Shown here one piece after another: positions 40,983 to 50,100 of a stretch of DNA of 64,000 bases. Origin of the DNA: JAJXWB01 sp965246795. GTDB taxonomy: Bacteria > Pseudomonadota > Alphaproteobacteria > Rhizobiales > Beijerinckiaceae. Below the pieces are notes generated by a model. That model had not been told where the DNA came from. It searched no databases and worked only from the letters and a program-made list of their open reading frames with translations. The stretch lies in assembly GCA_965246795.1 (NCBI GenBank), contig CBDFFN010000007.1:248001-312000 (forward strand). Direction: 5' to 3'. Position 1 is the stretch's first letter; each line of letters starts with the position of its first letter. The position numbers and the translations under genes are program-made.

Positions 40983-42536
40983 ATGCGTGAGCAGATCCTC
41001 GCCGCGTGGCGGCTACTGCCGGAATATCTGCTGCCGCATATCGCGCTGAGCGCCGCCGCGCTTGGCATCGGCATCGGCATCGGTCTGCCCCTTGCAGTGC
41101 TCGCGGCGCGAAAGCCGCGCTGGCGCGGGCCGCTGCTCGGGGCTGCAAGCCTCATCCAGACGATCCCCGGCATCGCATTGCTCGCGATCTTCTATCCCGT
41201 GCTGCTTGCATTGTCGTCGCTGACGAAACCGGCGCTTGGCTTCGATCTGCCCGCGCTCGGCTTTCTGCCGTCTGTGCTGGCGCTGAGTCTTTACGCAATC
41301 CTGCCGGTCCTGCGGAACGGCGTCGCTGGCCTTACCGGCGTCGATCCCGCCATCACGGAGGCTGCGAAAGGCGTCGGCATGACGCCCCGCCAGAGTCTTG
41401 CAATGGTGGAGGCGCCGCTTGCCGCGCCCGTCATCATGGCCGGCATCCGCACCGCCGCCGTGTGGACGATCGGCGCAGCGACGCTCGCGACGCCGGTCGG
41501 ACAGACGAGCCTGGGCAATTACATTTTCACCGGGCTGCAGATCGAGAACTGGATATTTGTCGCTTTCGGCTGTGTCGCTGCCGCGGCGCTTGCCATCGTG
41601 ACGGATGCACTTCTCGCGCTCATCGAGACGGGTCTTGCGCGCCGCGATCGCAGGCGCATCATCGTTGGGCTCGCGCTGTTGTCCATCGGCGCGGCGAGCG
41701 CTGCCTTTGCGGGGCGAACGACGAAGGCGGGGTATGTGCTTGGCGCAAAGAATTTCAGCGAGCAATTCATCCTTGCATCGTTGATGCAGTCGCGTCTGGA
41801 AAAGGCGGGTACATCGGCGCGCGTGCGCGAGGGGTTGGGCTCTGCCGTCGCCTTCCGCGCGCTCGCGACGGGTGAAATCGACGCCTATGTCGACTACACC
41901 GGCACGTTATGGGCGAACGTCCTCAACCGCACCGACGCGCCACCGCGCGAAAAAATGCGTGCGGAACTTGTGCGAGAACTGAAGGAAAAGTTCGGTGTCG
42001 TGCTTCTCGGCGCGCTCGGCTTCGAGAATGCCTATGGCCTTGCGATGACACGCGCAGGCGCGACGCGGGCCGGCGTGAAGGATGACGCAGGCCTCGCATC
42101 GCGTGCGCAAAACCTCGTCTTCGGCGCCGACCTCGAATTTCTGCACCGGCCGGAATGGGCGCGGTTGCAGCAGGTCTATGGCCTGCAGTTTCGTGAGACG
42201 AAAGCCTACGACCCGACGTTCATGTATCGTGCGCTCGCTGGCGGCGTGGTCGATGTCATTTCCGCCTTCACGAGCGATGGGCGCATCGCCGAGAACGACC
42301 TCGTCGTGCTGGCTGATCCAAAGGGCGCGCTGCCATCTTACGATGCCGTCATCCTTGTGTCGCCAAAGCGCGCCGACGATGCTCGCCTTGTCGACGCGTT
42401 ACGGCCGCTGATTGGCGCGATTTATGTCGAAGCGATGCGGCGTGCAAATCTTGCCGTCGATCGCGACGCGGACAAGCAGACATCAGGGGCAGCAGCGCGA
42501 ATGCTTTGCAAGGACGCGAAGCTTTCGGATTGTTGA
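40983..42536 (+). CDS. Fused ABC permease and substrate-binding protein, OpuB type
   Basis: A 517-residue fusion. Residues about 15-250 are a permease with about six membrane helices and the ATPase-contact loop EAAKGVGMTPRQSLAMVEAPLA. Residues about 250-515 are an OpuAC-type binding domain, opening GYVLGAKNFSEQFILASLMQ, with LGSAVAFRALATGEIDAYVDYTGT and ALGFENAYGLAM. The binding domain is thus tethered to the membrane. Such fusions import glycine betaine, choline or, in EgtU, ergothioneine. The ligand here is not known. Confidence 0.92.
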   Translation: MREQILAAWRLLPEYLLPHIALSAAALGIGIGIGLPLAVLAARKPRWRGPLLGAASLIQTIPGIALLAIFYPVLLALSSLTKPALGFDLPALGFLPSVLALSLYAILPVLRNGVAGLTGVDPAITEAAKGVGMTPRQSLAMVEAPLAAPVIMAGIRTAAVWTIGAATLATPVGQTSLGNYIFTGLQIENWIFVAFGCVAAAALAIVTDALLALIETGLARRDRRRIIVGLALLSIGAASAAFAGRTTKAGYVLGAKNFSEQFILASLMQSRLEKAGTSARVREGLGSAVAFRALATGEIDAYVDYTGTLWANVLNRTDAPPREKMRAELVRELKEKFGVVLLGALGFENAYGLAMTRAGATRAGVKDDAGLASRAQNLVFGADLEFLHRPEWARLQQVYGLQFRETKAYDPTFMYRALAGGVVDVISAFTSDGRIAENDLVVLADPKGALPSYDAVILVSPKRADDARLVDALRPLIGAIYVEAMRRANLAVDRDADKQTSGAAARMLCKDAKLSDC

Positions 42537-42547
42537 ATGTCGACGGC

Positions 42548-42602
42548 GAGACTTCTGCCTCGCATTCGCTTCCGAAAATGCGAGCCGGGAGGCTCGCGGT
42601 CC
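42548..42602. repeat. Dispersed palindromic repeat (family B, copy 2)
   Basis: The order GCGAG, GCCTCGCATTC, TGCGAG, then GGCTCGCGGTCC repeats that of 22012-22073, though the outer arm at the left end has decayed. It lies between two converging genes, the ABC permease fusion and an MFS exporter. Confidence 0.65.
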
Positions 42603-42616
42603 CATAAACCGAAGTC

Positions 42617-44089
42617 CTACTCCGCCGGCTGTTCCTCCGCCGCGCGGCCCATCGGCACATACGGCACGAAACACGCCACCGCGACCGCCAGCAGCGACAC
42701 GATAAACACCGCGAGGAACGTCTGGTGCAGCGCCGCCTGCAGCACGCCGCGCAGTGCCTCAGACGTCGCGCTGGCGTCGGTCGACTCGATGACGCGCTGC
42801 AATTGCTCCGACGTGATCGGACCGAATGCCGTCGTCGCGTGCAAGCCGTGATTGAGCACCGCGCCGAAGGCCGCGGCGCCGAGCGTGCTTCCAAGGTTCC
42901 GCGAGAACACGTTCGACGCGGTGGCGCTGCCACGCTGCGACCACGTCGTGATCTCCTGGATCATCACGATGGACGCAGAGCTAAACAGGCCCATGCCAAG
43001 CCCCATGACGTAAGAGCCGAGGCCGGCGATAAACGGCGACACGCCCGGCCGCAGCGTGAGAAACGCAAATGCGCCGAGCGGCAACAACAGCGTGCCGAGC
43101 ACGAGGATCGCGCGCAGCCCGTAACGACGATAGATGCGCACAGCGAGCGTTGCGCCGCAGGGCCAGCCGAACATCACCGCTGTGAGCGCAAGACCCGCAA
43201 CGATGGGCGGCTTCTGCAACACGCCCTGCACGAACATCGGCAGGAACGTCGTTAGGCCGATGAGCGCCATGCCCGAAAGCAGTGCCGCGCCATTCGCGGC
43301 CGCGATCGGGCGGCGCGCCCAGAGCGCGAAGGAAACAAGCGGCTCGATCGCGCGGCGCTCTTGCCAGACGAAGAGTGCCGTTGCCACGACGAAGATCGCC
43401 GCGGCGCCCCACACGATATCGGTATGCGTGCTGCTCGATTCGGTGAGAGCGATCATCAGCGCGCCGATCGCGATCGTGAACAGCACCGCGCCGACGAGGT
43501 CTATGCGGCGCTCTGCTTTTGCCATGCCCTCGTGCAGGTAGAGCGTGAAGAAGATCATCGCGGCGATGCCGAAAGGAATGTTGATCCAGAAGATCCACGC
43601 CCACGAAACATGCGCGACGATTACCGCGCCGACGAGCGGCCCGAGCACGGCCGAGCATGCCCACACGCTGGCGAGTGCTGCCTGCACCTTGCCACGTTCG
43701 CGCGCGTCGTAAAGATCGCCGATGATCGTTTGCGCAATCGGCTGCACCGCGCCTGCGCCGACGCCCTGCACGAGACGGAAGAGAATCAACGCGAGCATCG
43801 ACGTCGCGAGACCGCAGGCGATGGAGCCGATGATGAAGATGCCGATGCCAGCGACCATCATCGGCCGTCGTCCGTAGACATCGGACAACTTGCCAAAGAT
43901 GATCGTCGCGGCGGTCTGCGTCAGCAGGAAGGCCGAGAACACCCAGCTGTAAAGCGTAAGCCCGCCAAGCTGCGAGACGATCTGCGGCATCGCGGTCGAG
44001 ACGATGGTCGCTTCGATCGCGACCATGAACATCGACATCATGACGGCGACAACGACGGGCAGGCGACGCGTCGCCTTTGGGTCGAGCAT
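42617..44089 (-). CDS. DHA2-type MFS drug exporter
   Basis: A 490-residue membrane transporter with about 14 hydrophobic segments. The start VVVAVMMSMFMVAIEATIVSTAMPQI and the motif A loop GKLSDVYGRRPMMVAGIGIF are typical of EmrB/QacA exporters. ACSAVLGPLVGAVIV is motif C. Unlike the pump at 22084-23685 it has no HlyD partner and no adjacent regulator. Substrates are unknown. Confidence 0.92.
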   Translation of the reverse strand: MLDPKATRRLPVVVAVMMSMFMVAIEATIVSTAMPQIVSQLGGLTLYSWVFSAFLLTQTAATIIFGKLSDVYGRRPMMVAGIGIFIIGSIACGLATSMLALILFRLVQGVGAGAVQPIAQTIIGDLYDARERGKVQAALASVWACSAVLGPLVGAVIVAHVSWAWIFWINIPFGIAAMIFFTLYLHEGMAKAERRIDLVGAVLFTIAIGALMIALTESSSTHTDIVWGAAAIFVVATALFVWQERRAIEPLVSFALWARRPIAAANGAALLSGMALIGLTTFLPMFVQGVLQKPPIVAGLALTAVMFGWPCGATLAVRIYRRYGLRAILVLGTLLLPLGAFAFLTLRPGVSPFIAGLGSYVMGLGMGLFSSASIVMIQEITTWSQRGSATASNVFSRNLGSTLGAAAFGAVLNHGLHATTAFGPITSEQLQRVIESTDASATSEALRGVLQAALHQTFLAVFIVSLLAVAVACFVPYVPMGRAAEEQPAE

Positions 44090-44202
44090 TTTTCTGACCT
44101 GAGAATGGGAGGGCGCGGTCTACAAGATGCAGTCGCGGACGGGTCGGTGATAGCCGACTAATTAGCGCAGCACACGTGCTTGTCCCGCATGGCCGCCGGC
44201 CA

Positions 44203-44493
44203 TCACACGCCGGGCACGGCCCAGACGTCGAGCTCGGCAGCGCTTTCGCGCAGGGCTTTCACGGCGACATATTCGGGCGATTGCCAAAAGGCATGGATCG
44301 CCTCCAGCGACGGGAATTCGTAGATCACCAGCCGCCGGCCATCATGCGCCGCGCCCTCGATCACTTGCGGCGATGCATCGCGGACGACGTAGCGCCCGCC
44401 GAATTTCTCCGCGCTCGGACCGACCGCCGCGCGATAGGCCGCCCACCCCTCGGGGTCGGTGATGCGTATCTGCGCGATGAGATAGGCCGCCAT
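44203..44493 (-). CDS. DUF1330 domain protein
   Basis: A 96-residue dimeric alpha/beta barrel-type protein from ATG 44493 (MAAYLIAQIRITDPEGW). FGGRYVVRDASPQVIEGA and RRLVIYEFPSLEAIHAFWQSPEY are the DUF1330 motifs. The fold resembles ferredoxin-like monooxygenases, but no activity is assigned. It stands alone, divergent from the dienelactone hydrolase gene. Confidence 0.9.
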   Translation of the reverse strand: MAAYLIAQIRITDPEGWAAYRAAVGPSAEKFGGRYVVRDASPQVIEGAAHDGRRLVIYEFPSLEAIHAFWQSPEYVAVKALRESAAELDVWAVPGV

Positions 44494-44579
44494 CGTTCCT
44501 TGCTGTCGTTGAATCGCCGTCAATCTGTACGATAGCGAAGCGCGAGGCGTCACGAAACGCGCCCCACCCGGAGATTTTC

Positions 44580-45455
44580 ATGGATTCCGTCGCCCACCTT
44601 CGTTCGCTCTCGCCCGAGCGCGAGCCTCTCAATCGCCGCAACCTTCTCGTGAAGACCAGCCTCGGCGCGGGCTTTTGCGCCTTCGTGCAGCCGGTGATGG
44701 CGCAGGTCATCACGACCCCGACGGACGGTCTCGTAGCAGGTGAAGTGAAGGTGCCGTCCGGCGGCGTCGATCTGCCGGCGTATCGCGCCATGCCCGCGAG
44801 CGGCGGCCCGTTTCCGACAGTCCTCGTCGTCAACGAAATTTTCGGCGTGCACGAGCACATCAAGGACGTGTGTCGGCGCCTTGCGAAGCTCGGCTACTTC
44901 GCGATCGCGACCGATCTCTTCGCGCGTGCCGGCGATGCGTCGAAGGAAACGGATCGCGACAAGCTTATGAACGGCATCGTCGGCAAAGCGTCGGATGCGC
45001 AGGTGGCAGGCGATCTCGATGCAACGCTGGCCTTTGCGAAAGCGAGCGGCAAGGCGGAGACGTCGAAGACCGGCATCATCGGCTTCTGCTGGGGCGGCCG
45101 GCAGGTGTGGCTGAACGCGGCACGCCACCCAGAATGGAAGGCTGCGGTCGCGTGGTACGGGCCGCTGGCAGGCCCGACCAACGAGATGAAGCCGAAGAAT
45201 CCGATCGACATCGCCGCGACGGAAAGCGTGCCCGTGCTCGGTCTTTACGGCGGTAAGGACACCGGCATCACGCAGGACCAGGTCGCGGCGATGAAAAAGG
45301 CGCTGGCCGATGCCAAGCGGCCGTCCGAAATCATCGTCTATCCCGATGCGCAACACGGTTTCCACGCCGATTATCGACCGAGCTACAACAAAACAGACGC
45401 CGAGGACTCCTGGGCGAAGGCGACGGCGTGGCTCAAGAAGAACGGCGTGGGCTGA
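44580..45455 (+). CDS. Exported dienelactone hydrolase family protein
   Basis: A 291-residue alpha/beta hydrolase. The N-terminus PLNRRNLLVKTSLGAGFCAF looks like a twin-arginine signal, cut after VMAQ. The nucleophile is Cys in GIIGFCWGGRQVW near residue 165, as in dienelactone hydrolases. The acid is in YGGKDTGI and the histidine in DAQHGFHADYRPSY near residue 260. The enzyme may hydrolyse lactones in the periplasm; no ring-cleavage genes are next to it. A terminator follows. Confidence 0.9.
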   Translation: MDSVAHLRSLSPEREPLNRRNLLVKTSLGAGFCAFVQPVMAQVITTPTDGLVAGEVKVPSGGVDLPAYRAMPASGGPFPTVLVVNEIFGVHEHIKDVCRRLAKLGYFAIATDLFARAGDASKETDRDKLMNGIVGKASDAQVAGDLDATLAFAKASGKAETSKTGIIGFCWGGRQVWLNAARHPEWKAAVAWYGPLAGPTNEMKPKNPIDIAATESVPVLGLYGGKDTGITQDQVAAMKKALADAKRPSEIIVYPDAQHGFHADYRPSYNKTDAEDSWAKATAWLKKNGVG

Positions 45456-45489
45456 CGCGTTTTACGAAAGCAGCATCGTTGCATTGAAA

Positions 45490-45530
45490 GAACCCCGCCG
45501 AGCGAAAGCGCGGCAGGGTTCGTTGTTTTT
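45490..45530. terminator. Terminator hairpin after the dienelactone hydrolase gene
   Basis: GAACCCCGCCGAGC (from 45490) pairs with GCGCGGCAGGGTTC (to 45521) over GAAA, with two mismatched positions, followed by GTTGTTTTT. It separates two converging genes and can serve both. Confidence 0.7.
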
Positions 45531-45551
45531 GTCGATGTGTTCGACTGCGCC

Positions 45552-45872
45552 TCAGCGGCGGATCGTCGTGAACTTCGCCAACGGCGGCAGCGGCTGCGGA
45601 TTGAGAGAGGCGAGGGAGCCGGGACGAAGCTTCGCGAGCGGCGGAAGCGGCTGCGGGTTGAGCGCATTGATCGAGCCGGGACGAAACTTGCTGGACGGCG
45701 GGATGGGCTGCGGATTCAGGCTGACGCGCGAACCCTTGTTGAACTGTTGCGCCTGAGCGTTCTTCACGGCTTTCTGGATGTTGCTGAACATCGATGCCTG
45801 TGCCGACGCGGTGCAAAGCGTCATCGTGCCGAGGACGAGGACGGCGGAGAGAAGGCGTGTCTGCTTGATCAT
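45552..45872 (-). CDS. Secreted LNPQPLPP-repeat protein
   Basis: A 106-residue protein from ATG 45872 with AGGAG upstream. A signal peptide ends at AQAS (about residue 27). The mature part has the motif LNPQP[IL]PP three times at about 20-residue spacing, each followed by a linker such as LAKLRPGSL. The LNPQPLPP motif occurs in many uncharacterised proteins of soil bacteria. Its function is unknown; the proline-rich repeats suggest an extended, surface or binding role. Confidence 0.8.
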   Translation of the reverse strand: MIKQTRLLSAVLVLGTMTLCTASAQASMFSNIQKAVKNAQAQQFNKGSRVSLNPQPIPPSSKFRPGSINALNPQPLPPLAKLRPGSLASLNPQPLPPLAKFTTIRR

Positions 45873-45978
45873 GGTGGGGCTCCTGTCTGCGTTCGGGCCC
45901 CGGGGGCGAGGCCATGACAAGAGGAGTAACCGGCTTTGTTTCAGGCGCTTGTGATTGCGATCACAGCACGTGCATTGC

Positions 45979-47064
45979 TCACCCCACCTGCGCGCGGTGC
46001 CGCAAAAACGCATCGGCCAGCACGCACAGCATCATCGCTTCTCCGACCGGCACGGCGCGGATGCCAACGCACGGATCGTGACGACCCTTCGTCACGATCT
46101 CGACGTTGGCGCCGCTGCGGTCAATCGTCTGACGCGGTGCGAGGATCGACGAGGTTGGCTTCACCGCGAAGCGCGCGACGATCGGCTGGCCCGTGGAAAT
46201 ACCACCGAGAATGCCGCCGGCATGGTTGGAAAGAAAGATCGGCTTCCCATCGTTGCCCATGCGCATCTCGTCGGCGTTGTCTTCGCCCGACAAAGTCGCA
46301 GCGTCGAAACCATCGCCGATTTCGACACCTTTCACGGCGTTGATCGACATGAGTGCGGCCGCAAGCTCCGCATCGAGCTTGCCGTAAATCGGTGCGCCCC
46401 AGCCGGCGGGCACGCCCTCCGCGACGACCTCGATCACTGCGCCGATCGACGAGCCTGCTTTGCGCACGCCGTCGAGATACGTCTCCCACTGCGCCGCAGC
46501 CGTCGCATCGGGGCAGAAGAACGGATTGTTGCCGACTTCTTGCCAGTCGAAATTGTCGCGTGAGATTTTATGCGGACCGATCTGCACAAGCGCGCCACGC
46601 ACGGTAATTCCGGCGAGTACTTTCGCCGCAACCGCGCCGGCGGCCACACGCGCCGCAGTTTCGCGCGCCGACGAACGGCCGCCGCCGCGATAATCGCGGA
46701 TGCCGTATTTAGCATCGTAAGTATAATCGGCGTGGCCCGGCCGATACTTCTCCTTGATGTCCCCGTAATCCTTCGAGCGCTGATCGACGTTCTCGATGAC
46801 AAGCGCGATGGGCGTGCCGGTCGTGACCTGACGGCCGTCGTCAGCGATGAAAACACCCGACAGGATTTTCACCTCGTCCGGCTCGCGACGTTGCGTCGTG
46901 AAGCGCGACTGGCCCGGACGCCGGCGATCCAGCGCGGCCTGTATCTCTGCGACATCGAGCGGGAGGCGTGGCGGGCAGCCGTCGATTACGCAGCCGAGCG
47001 CGACGCCGTGACTTTCGCCAAAGGTCGTGACGCGGAAGAGATGGCCGAACGTGTTGTGAGACAT
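45979..47064 (-). CDS. aroC: Chorismate synthase
   Basis: A 361-residue enzyme from ATG 47064 (MSHNTFGHLFRVTTFGESHG). The FMN/EPSP motifs include GESHGVALGCVIDGCPP, DYRGGGRSSARETAARVAAG and, at the end, RHDPCVGIRAVPVGEAM. It makes chorismate, the branch-point of aromatic amino acid synthesis. It is monocistronic here. The hairpin at 47079-47102 separates it from the NRPS gene upstream. Confidence 0.97.
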   Translation of the reverse strand: MSHNTFGHLFRVTTFGESHGVALGCVIDGCPPRLPLDVAEIQAALDRRRPGQSRFTTQRREPDEVKILSGVFIADDGRQVTTGTPIALVIENVDQRSKDYGDIKEKYRPGHADYTYDAKYGIRDYRGGGRSSARETAARVAAGAVAAKVLAGITVRGALVQIGPHKISRDNFDWQEVGNNPFFCPDATAAAQWETYLDGVRKAGSSIGAVIEVVAEGVPAGWGAPIYGKLDAELAAALMSINAVKGVEIGDGFDAATLSGEDNADEMRMGNDGKPIFLSNHAGGILGGISTGQPIVARFAVKPTSSILAPRQTIDRSGANVEIVTKGRHDPCVGIRAVPVGEAMMLCVLADAFLRHRAQVG

Positions 47065-47078
47065 GCGCGCCTGTAGCA

Positions 47079-47102
47079 CCTCTCCCGCAAAGCGGGGAGA
47101 GG
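47079..47102. repeat. Short palindrome between the NRPS-like gene and aroC
   Basis: CCTCTCCCGC and GCGGGGAGAGG are inverted around AAA, with one bulged G. It is a short member of the CCTCTCCC-type extragenic palindromes and may attenuate transcription running from the NRPS-like gene into aroC. Confidence 0.6.
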
Positions 47103-47109
47103 CGCAATT

Positions 47110-50100
47110 TCAAGCGGCGCGAGGCTCCGCCGGCGCGCCGACCCATTCGGAATGCGGCGGCAACGACTCGCCCTTCATCAGCACAGTCAGCGGTCCGAGC
47201 CGCGAAAACTCGCCGCAATGCGTGTCGTAGAGCACCGTCGTACCGGCTCCGATCGTGACGCCTTGGTCAACCTTGATGCGGCCGATCTTCATCACGCGAT
47301 CTTCGTAGAGATGCGTCTGCAGCACGCAATACATGTTGACGGCGCAATGGTCGCCGACCGTTACGCAATCGAATTCGGTGATGTCCGTCGCATCCATCCA
47401 CACGCCTTTGCCGAACTTCGAGCCGAAGAGGCGCAGCATCCACGGCAGGAACGGCGTACCGCGCAGATGGTCGAGGAACACGCGTCCCGCGAGACCCCAG
47501 TACAGCACCGCGACCGCCTCGGTGCGCATGGCCCAGAACGACCACATCGGCTTCACCTGCGGCTCGTAACGACCCATTGTTGCCCATTTGATCGCGATGA
47601 CGATGGACGTCATGCCGACGGAAATGCAGGTGCAGCACACAATGAAGAGCGCCACGAAGGTCGGATAATCCTTCGCGAGCAAGCGGTCGGCAAAGACCTC
47701 GACCGACCACGTGCCGAACGTGATGTAGAGCATCGTCGGCAGCGAAATATTCACCGCCTCGAAGCTCGCGCGCATGAGCTTTTTCCAGAATGGCGGCTCG
47801 TAGGTCCAGGTCGAACCGCCCGCATCCATCTTCTGGCGGACGGGCAGCTGGATCGGCGGCGAGCCAAACCAGGTGTCGCTCGGCGACATCTGATCGTTTG
47901 ACGGCGGCTTCGATTTCACACCGATGAGCGCGCCATCCGGAATGAACGCGCCCGGCGGCACGACGGCATCGTTGCCGACGAAGACGCGCGAACCGGTCCG
48001 CACTTTTTCGAGATTCATCCAGCCGTGGCGAATATCCTCGTCACCGAGGATGACTTCGTCGGCGATGAAGCATTTGTCGCCGATTTCGACGATGTCATAG
48101 CGCCCGGCGATGTTGGTCGAGATTTCGGAATCCTTGCCGATCTTCGCGCCCATCAGCCGGTACCACGTGCGCATGTAGACGGTGGCGAAGAGCGAAGAGA
48201 GCGTTTCCAGCGTGATTTCAGTTGCGAGCGAGATCGCCCATTTGCGCAGATAGAAGAACGAATGAACGGAGTAGAGGCCTTCGCGCACCGTTGGCAGGAT
48301 GATCCAGCGCAGCACAACGATGAGACCGACCGTCATAAGCACAAGCGCGAATGACGTTGGCCACGCCATCAATGGTATTGCAGCGAGATAGAGTGTGCGG
48401 TCGATGAAGCCGAAATACTGATCGACCTTATCGAACACCCAGAAGGCCGGGAAGATCGGCAAAAGACCGAGCGGTGGGATGATCAGCAAGAGAAGCGTGT
48501 AGCCGAAAGTCATCAGCGACTTGCGCGCCTGCGAAGCCTCCGGCGGCGCGCGGAACAAAGACGGATCGCACTGCCCGGTAATGCGGCCCGGCGAACCGTC
48601 GTAGATTGCAAGGTCCGGCACGCGCGCGCCGGACGCGACCGACGTCAGGTCCTCGATCTGCGCATTGGCGCCGATGACGACGTTCTCTTCGATGGCGACG
48701 GACGTTCCGACATAGGCGTCCTCGCCGATATCGATCGTGCCGATGACAAGTTCGTTGCCCTCGACGCGGGCGTTGGCGAGCTTCACCTTCGCGCCCAGCG
48801 TAGCGCCCGCGCCGATTGACACGAGATCGATGGCGCCCGCCTCGAACTCGCTGATGATCGCGCCTTCGCCGACCTTGCCGCCAAGCGCAATGACGTAGAG
48901 GCGCATGATCGGAGACGCCTGGAACCACTTCGCATGTGTGAGCGCCATCAGCCGCTGCGCTAGCCACCAGCGGTAGTAATACGTCCCCCAGAGCGGATAA
49001 CGGCCCGGCTTCGTGCGCCCGAGCAAAATCCATTTCGCGCTGATCGAGATGATGACCGTCGCGACGTTGATGCACATATAGACGCCGAGCAGCGCAACGA
49101 TTTCGTCGCGCAGCGAAGCGTCCGGACCGGTGAGCAGCATGTAGCTGACAAACACGCCGAGCCATTGTGCCGTCATCAACGACAGGATGAATGGCAGCGC
49201 CACGGCCTGCGCGCAACCGCAAAGGAAGCGGCGCATCAGCGGCACAGGTGTGAAGGAGAGATCGCGCGGCGCGGATTGCGCCTGATCGCGCCCGTCGAGA
49301 TGCTTGCCGATCGCGCGCAAGGTGCGATTCTTGTAGACGTCCTGAAGGGTGATGCCGGCAAGTCTTGGCGTCGTTCGCACCGTGGAGACGAAGCGCGCCG
49401 CGACGAGCGAATGGCCGCCAAGATCGGTGAAGAAATCGGCGTCGAAAGGGATTGCCTGCGGCGGCAACGCCTTTTGCGCCGCTGCCAGCAACAGCGCTTC
49501 GGTTTCGGTGCGCGGCTCTTCCTGCTCGTCGACCGGCGCGGCCGGCGCCAATTCGAGCGCCTTCAGCACCTTGCGATCGGCCTTGCCCGACGGCAAGCGG
49601 GGTAGCGTCGCCAGTGTTTCGTAGCGCGACGGCACCATGTAGGCCGGCAAATGCTCGCGCAGTTCGCTGCGCAACGTCTTGGGATCGAGCTCGGCATCGC
49701 GCTCGGGCACGATGAAGGCGACGAGTTCGTCGATGCCGCTTTCGCCGCGCACGACGACCGCGACCGAGTTCACGCCACTCATCGACGCGAGCCGAGCCTC
49801 GATCTCGCCAAGTTCGACGCGGAAACCGCGAATCTTCACCTGATCGTCGATGCGGCCGCGGAAGCCGATATTGCCGTCGTCGTCGAGGACCACAGCATCG
49901 CCGGAGCGGTAGAGGATCGGATCGACGCCGGCTGTCGCGAATGGATTCGCGACGAACTTCTCAGCCGTAAGCGTGTCACGCTTGAGATAGCCGCGCGCGA
50001 CACCTGGGCCGCCGATCAGCAATTCGCCTTCGACGTTGCGGTCGAGAAGATTGAGCGCCTCGTCGGCGACATAGCAGGTATAATTCGGGATCGGCCCGCC

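Noticed and set aside
44090..44202. A small RNA or tRNA in the 113-base gap after the MFS gene start
   Set aside because: No stable hairpin with T-tract and no tRNA consensus was seen; it most likely holds the promoter of the MFS gene.
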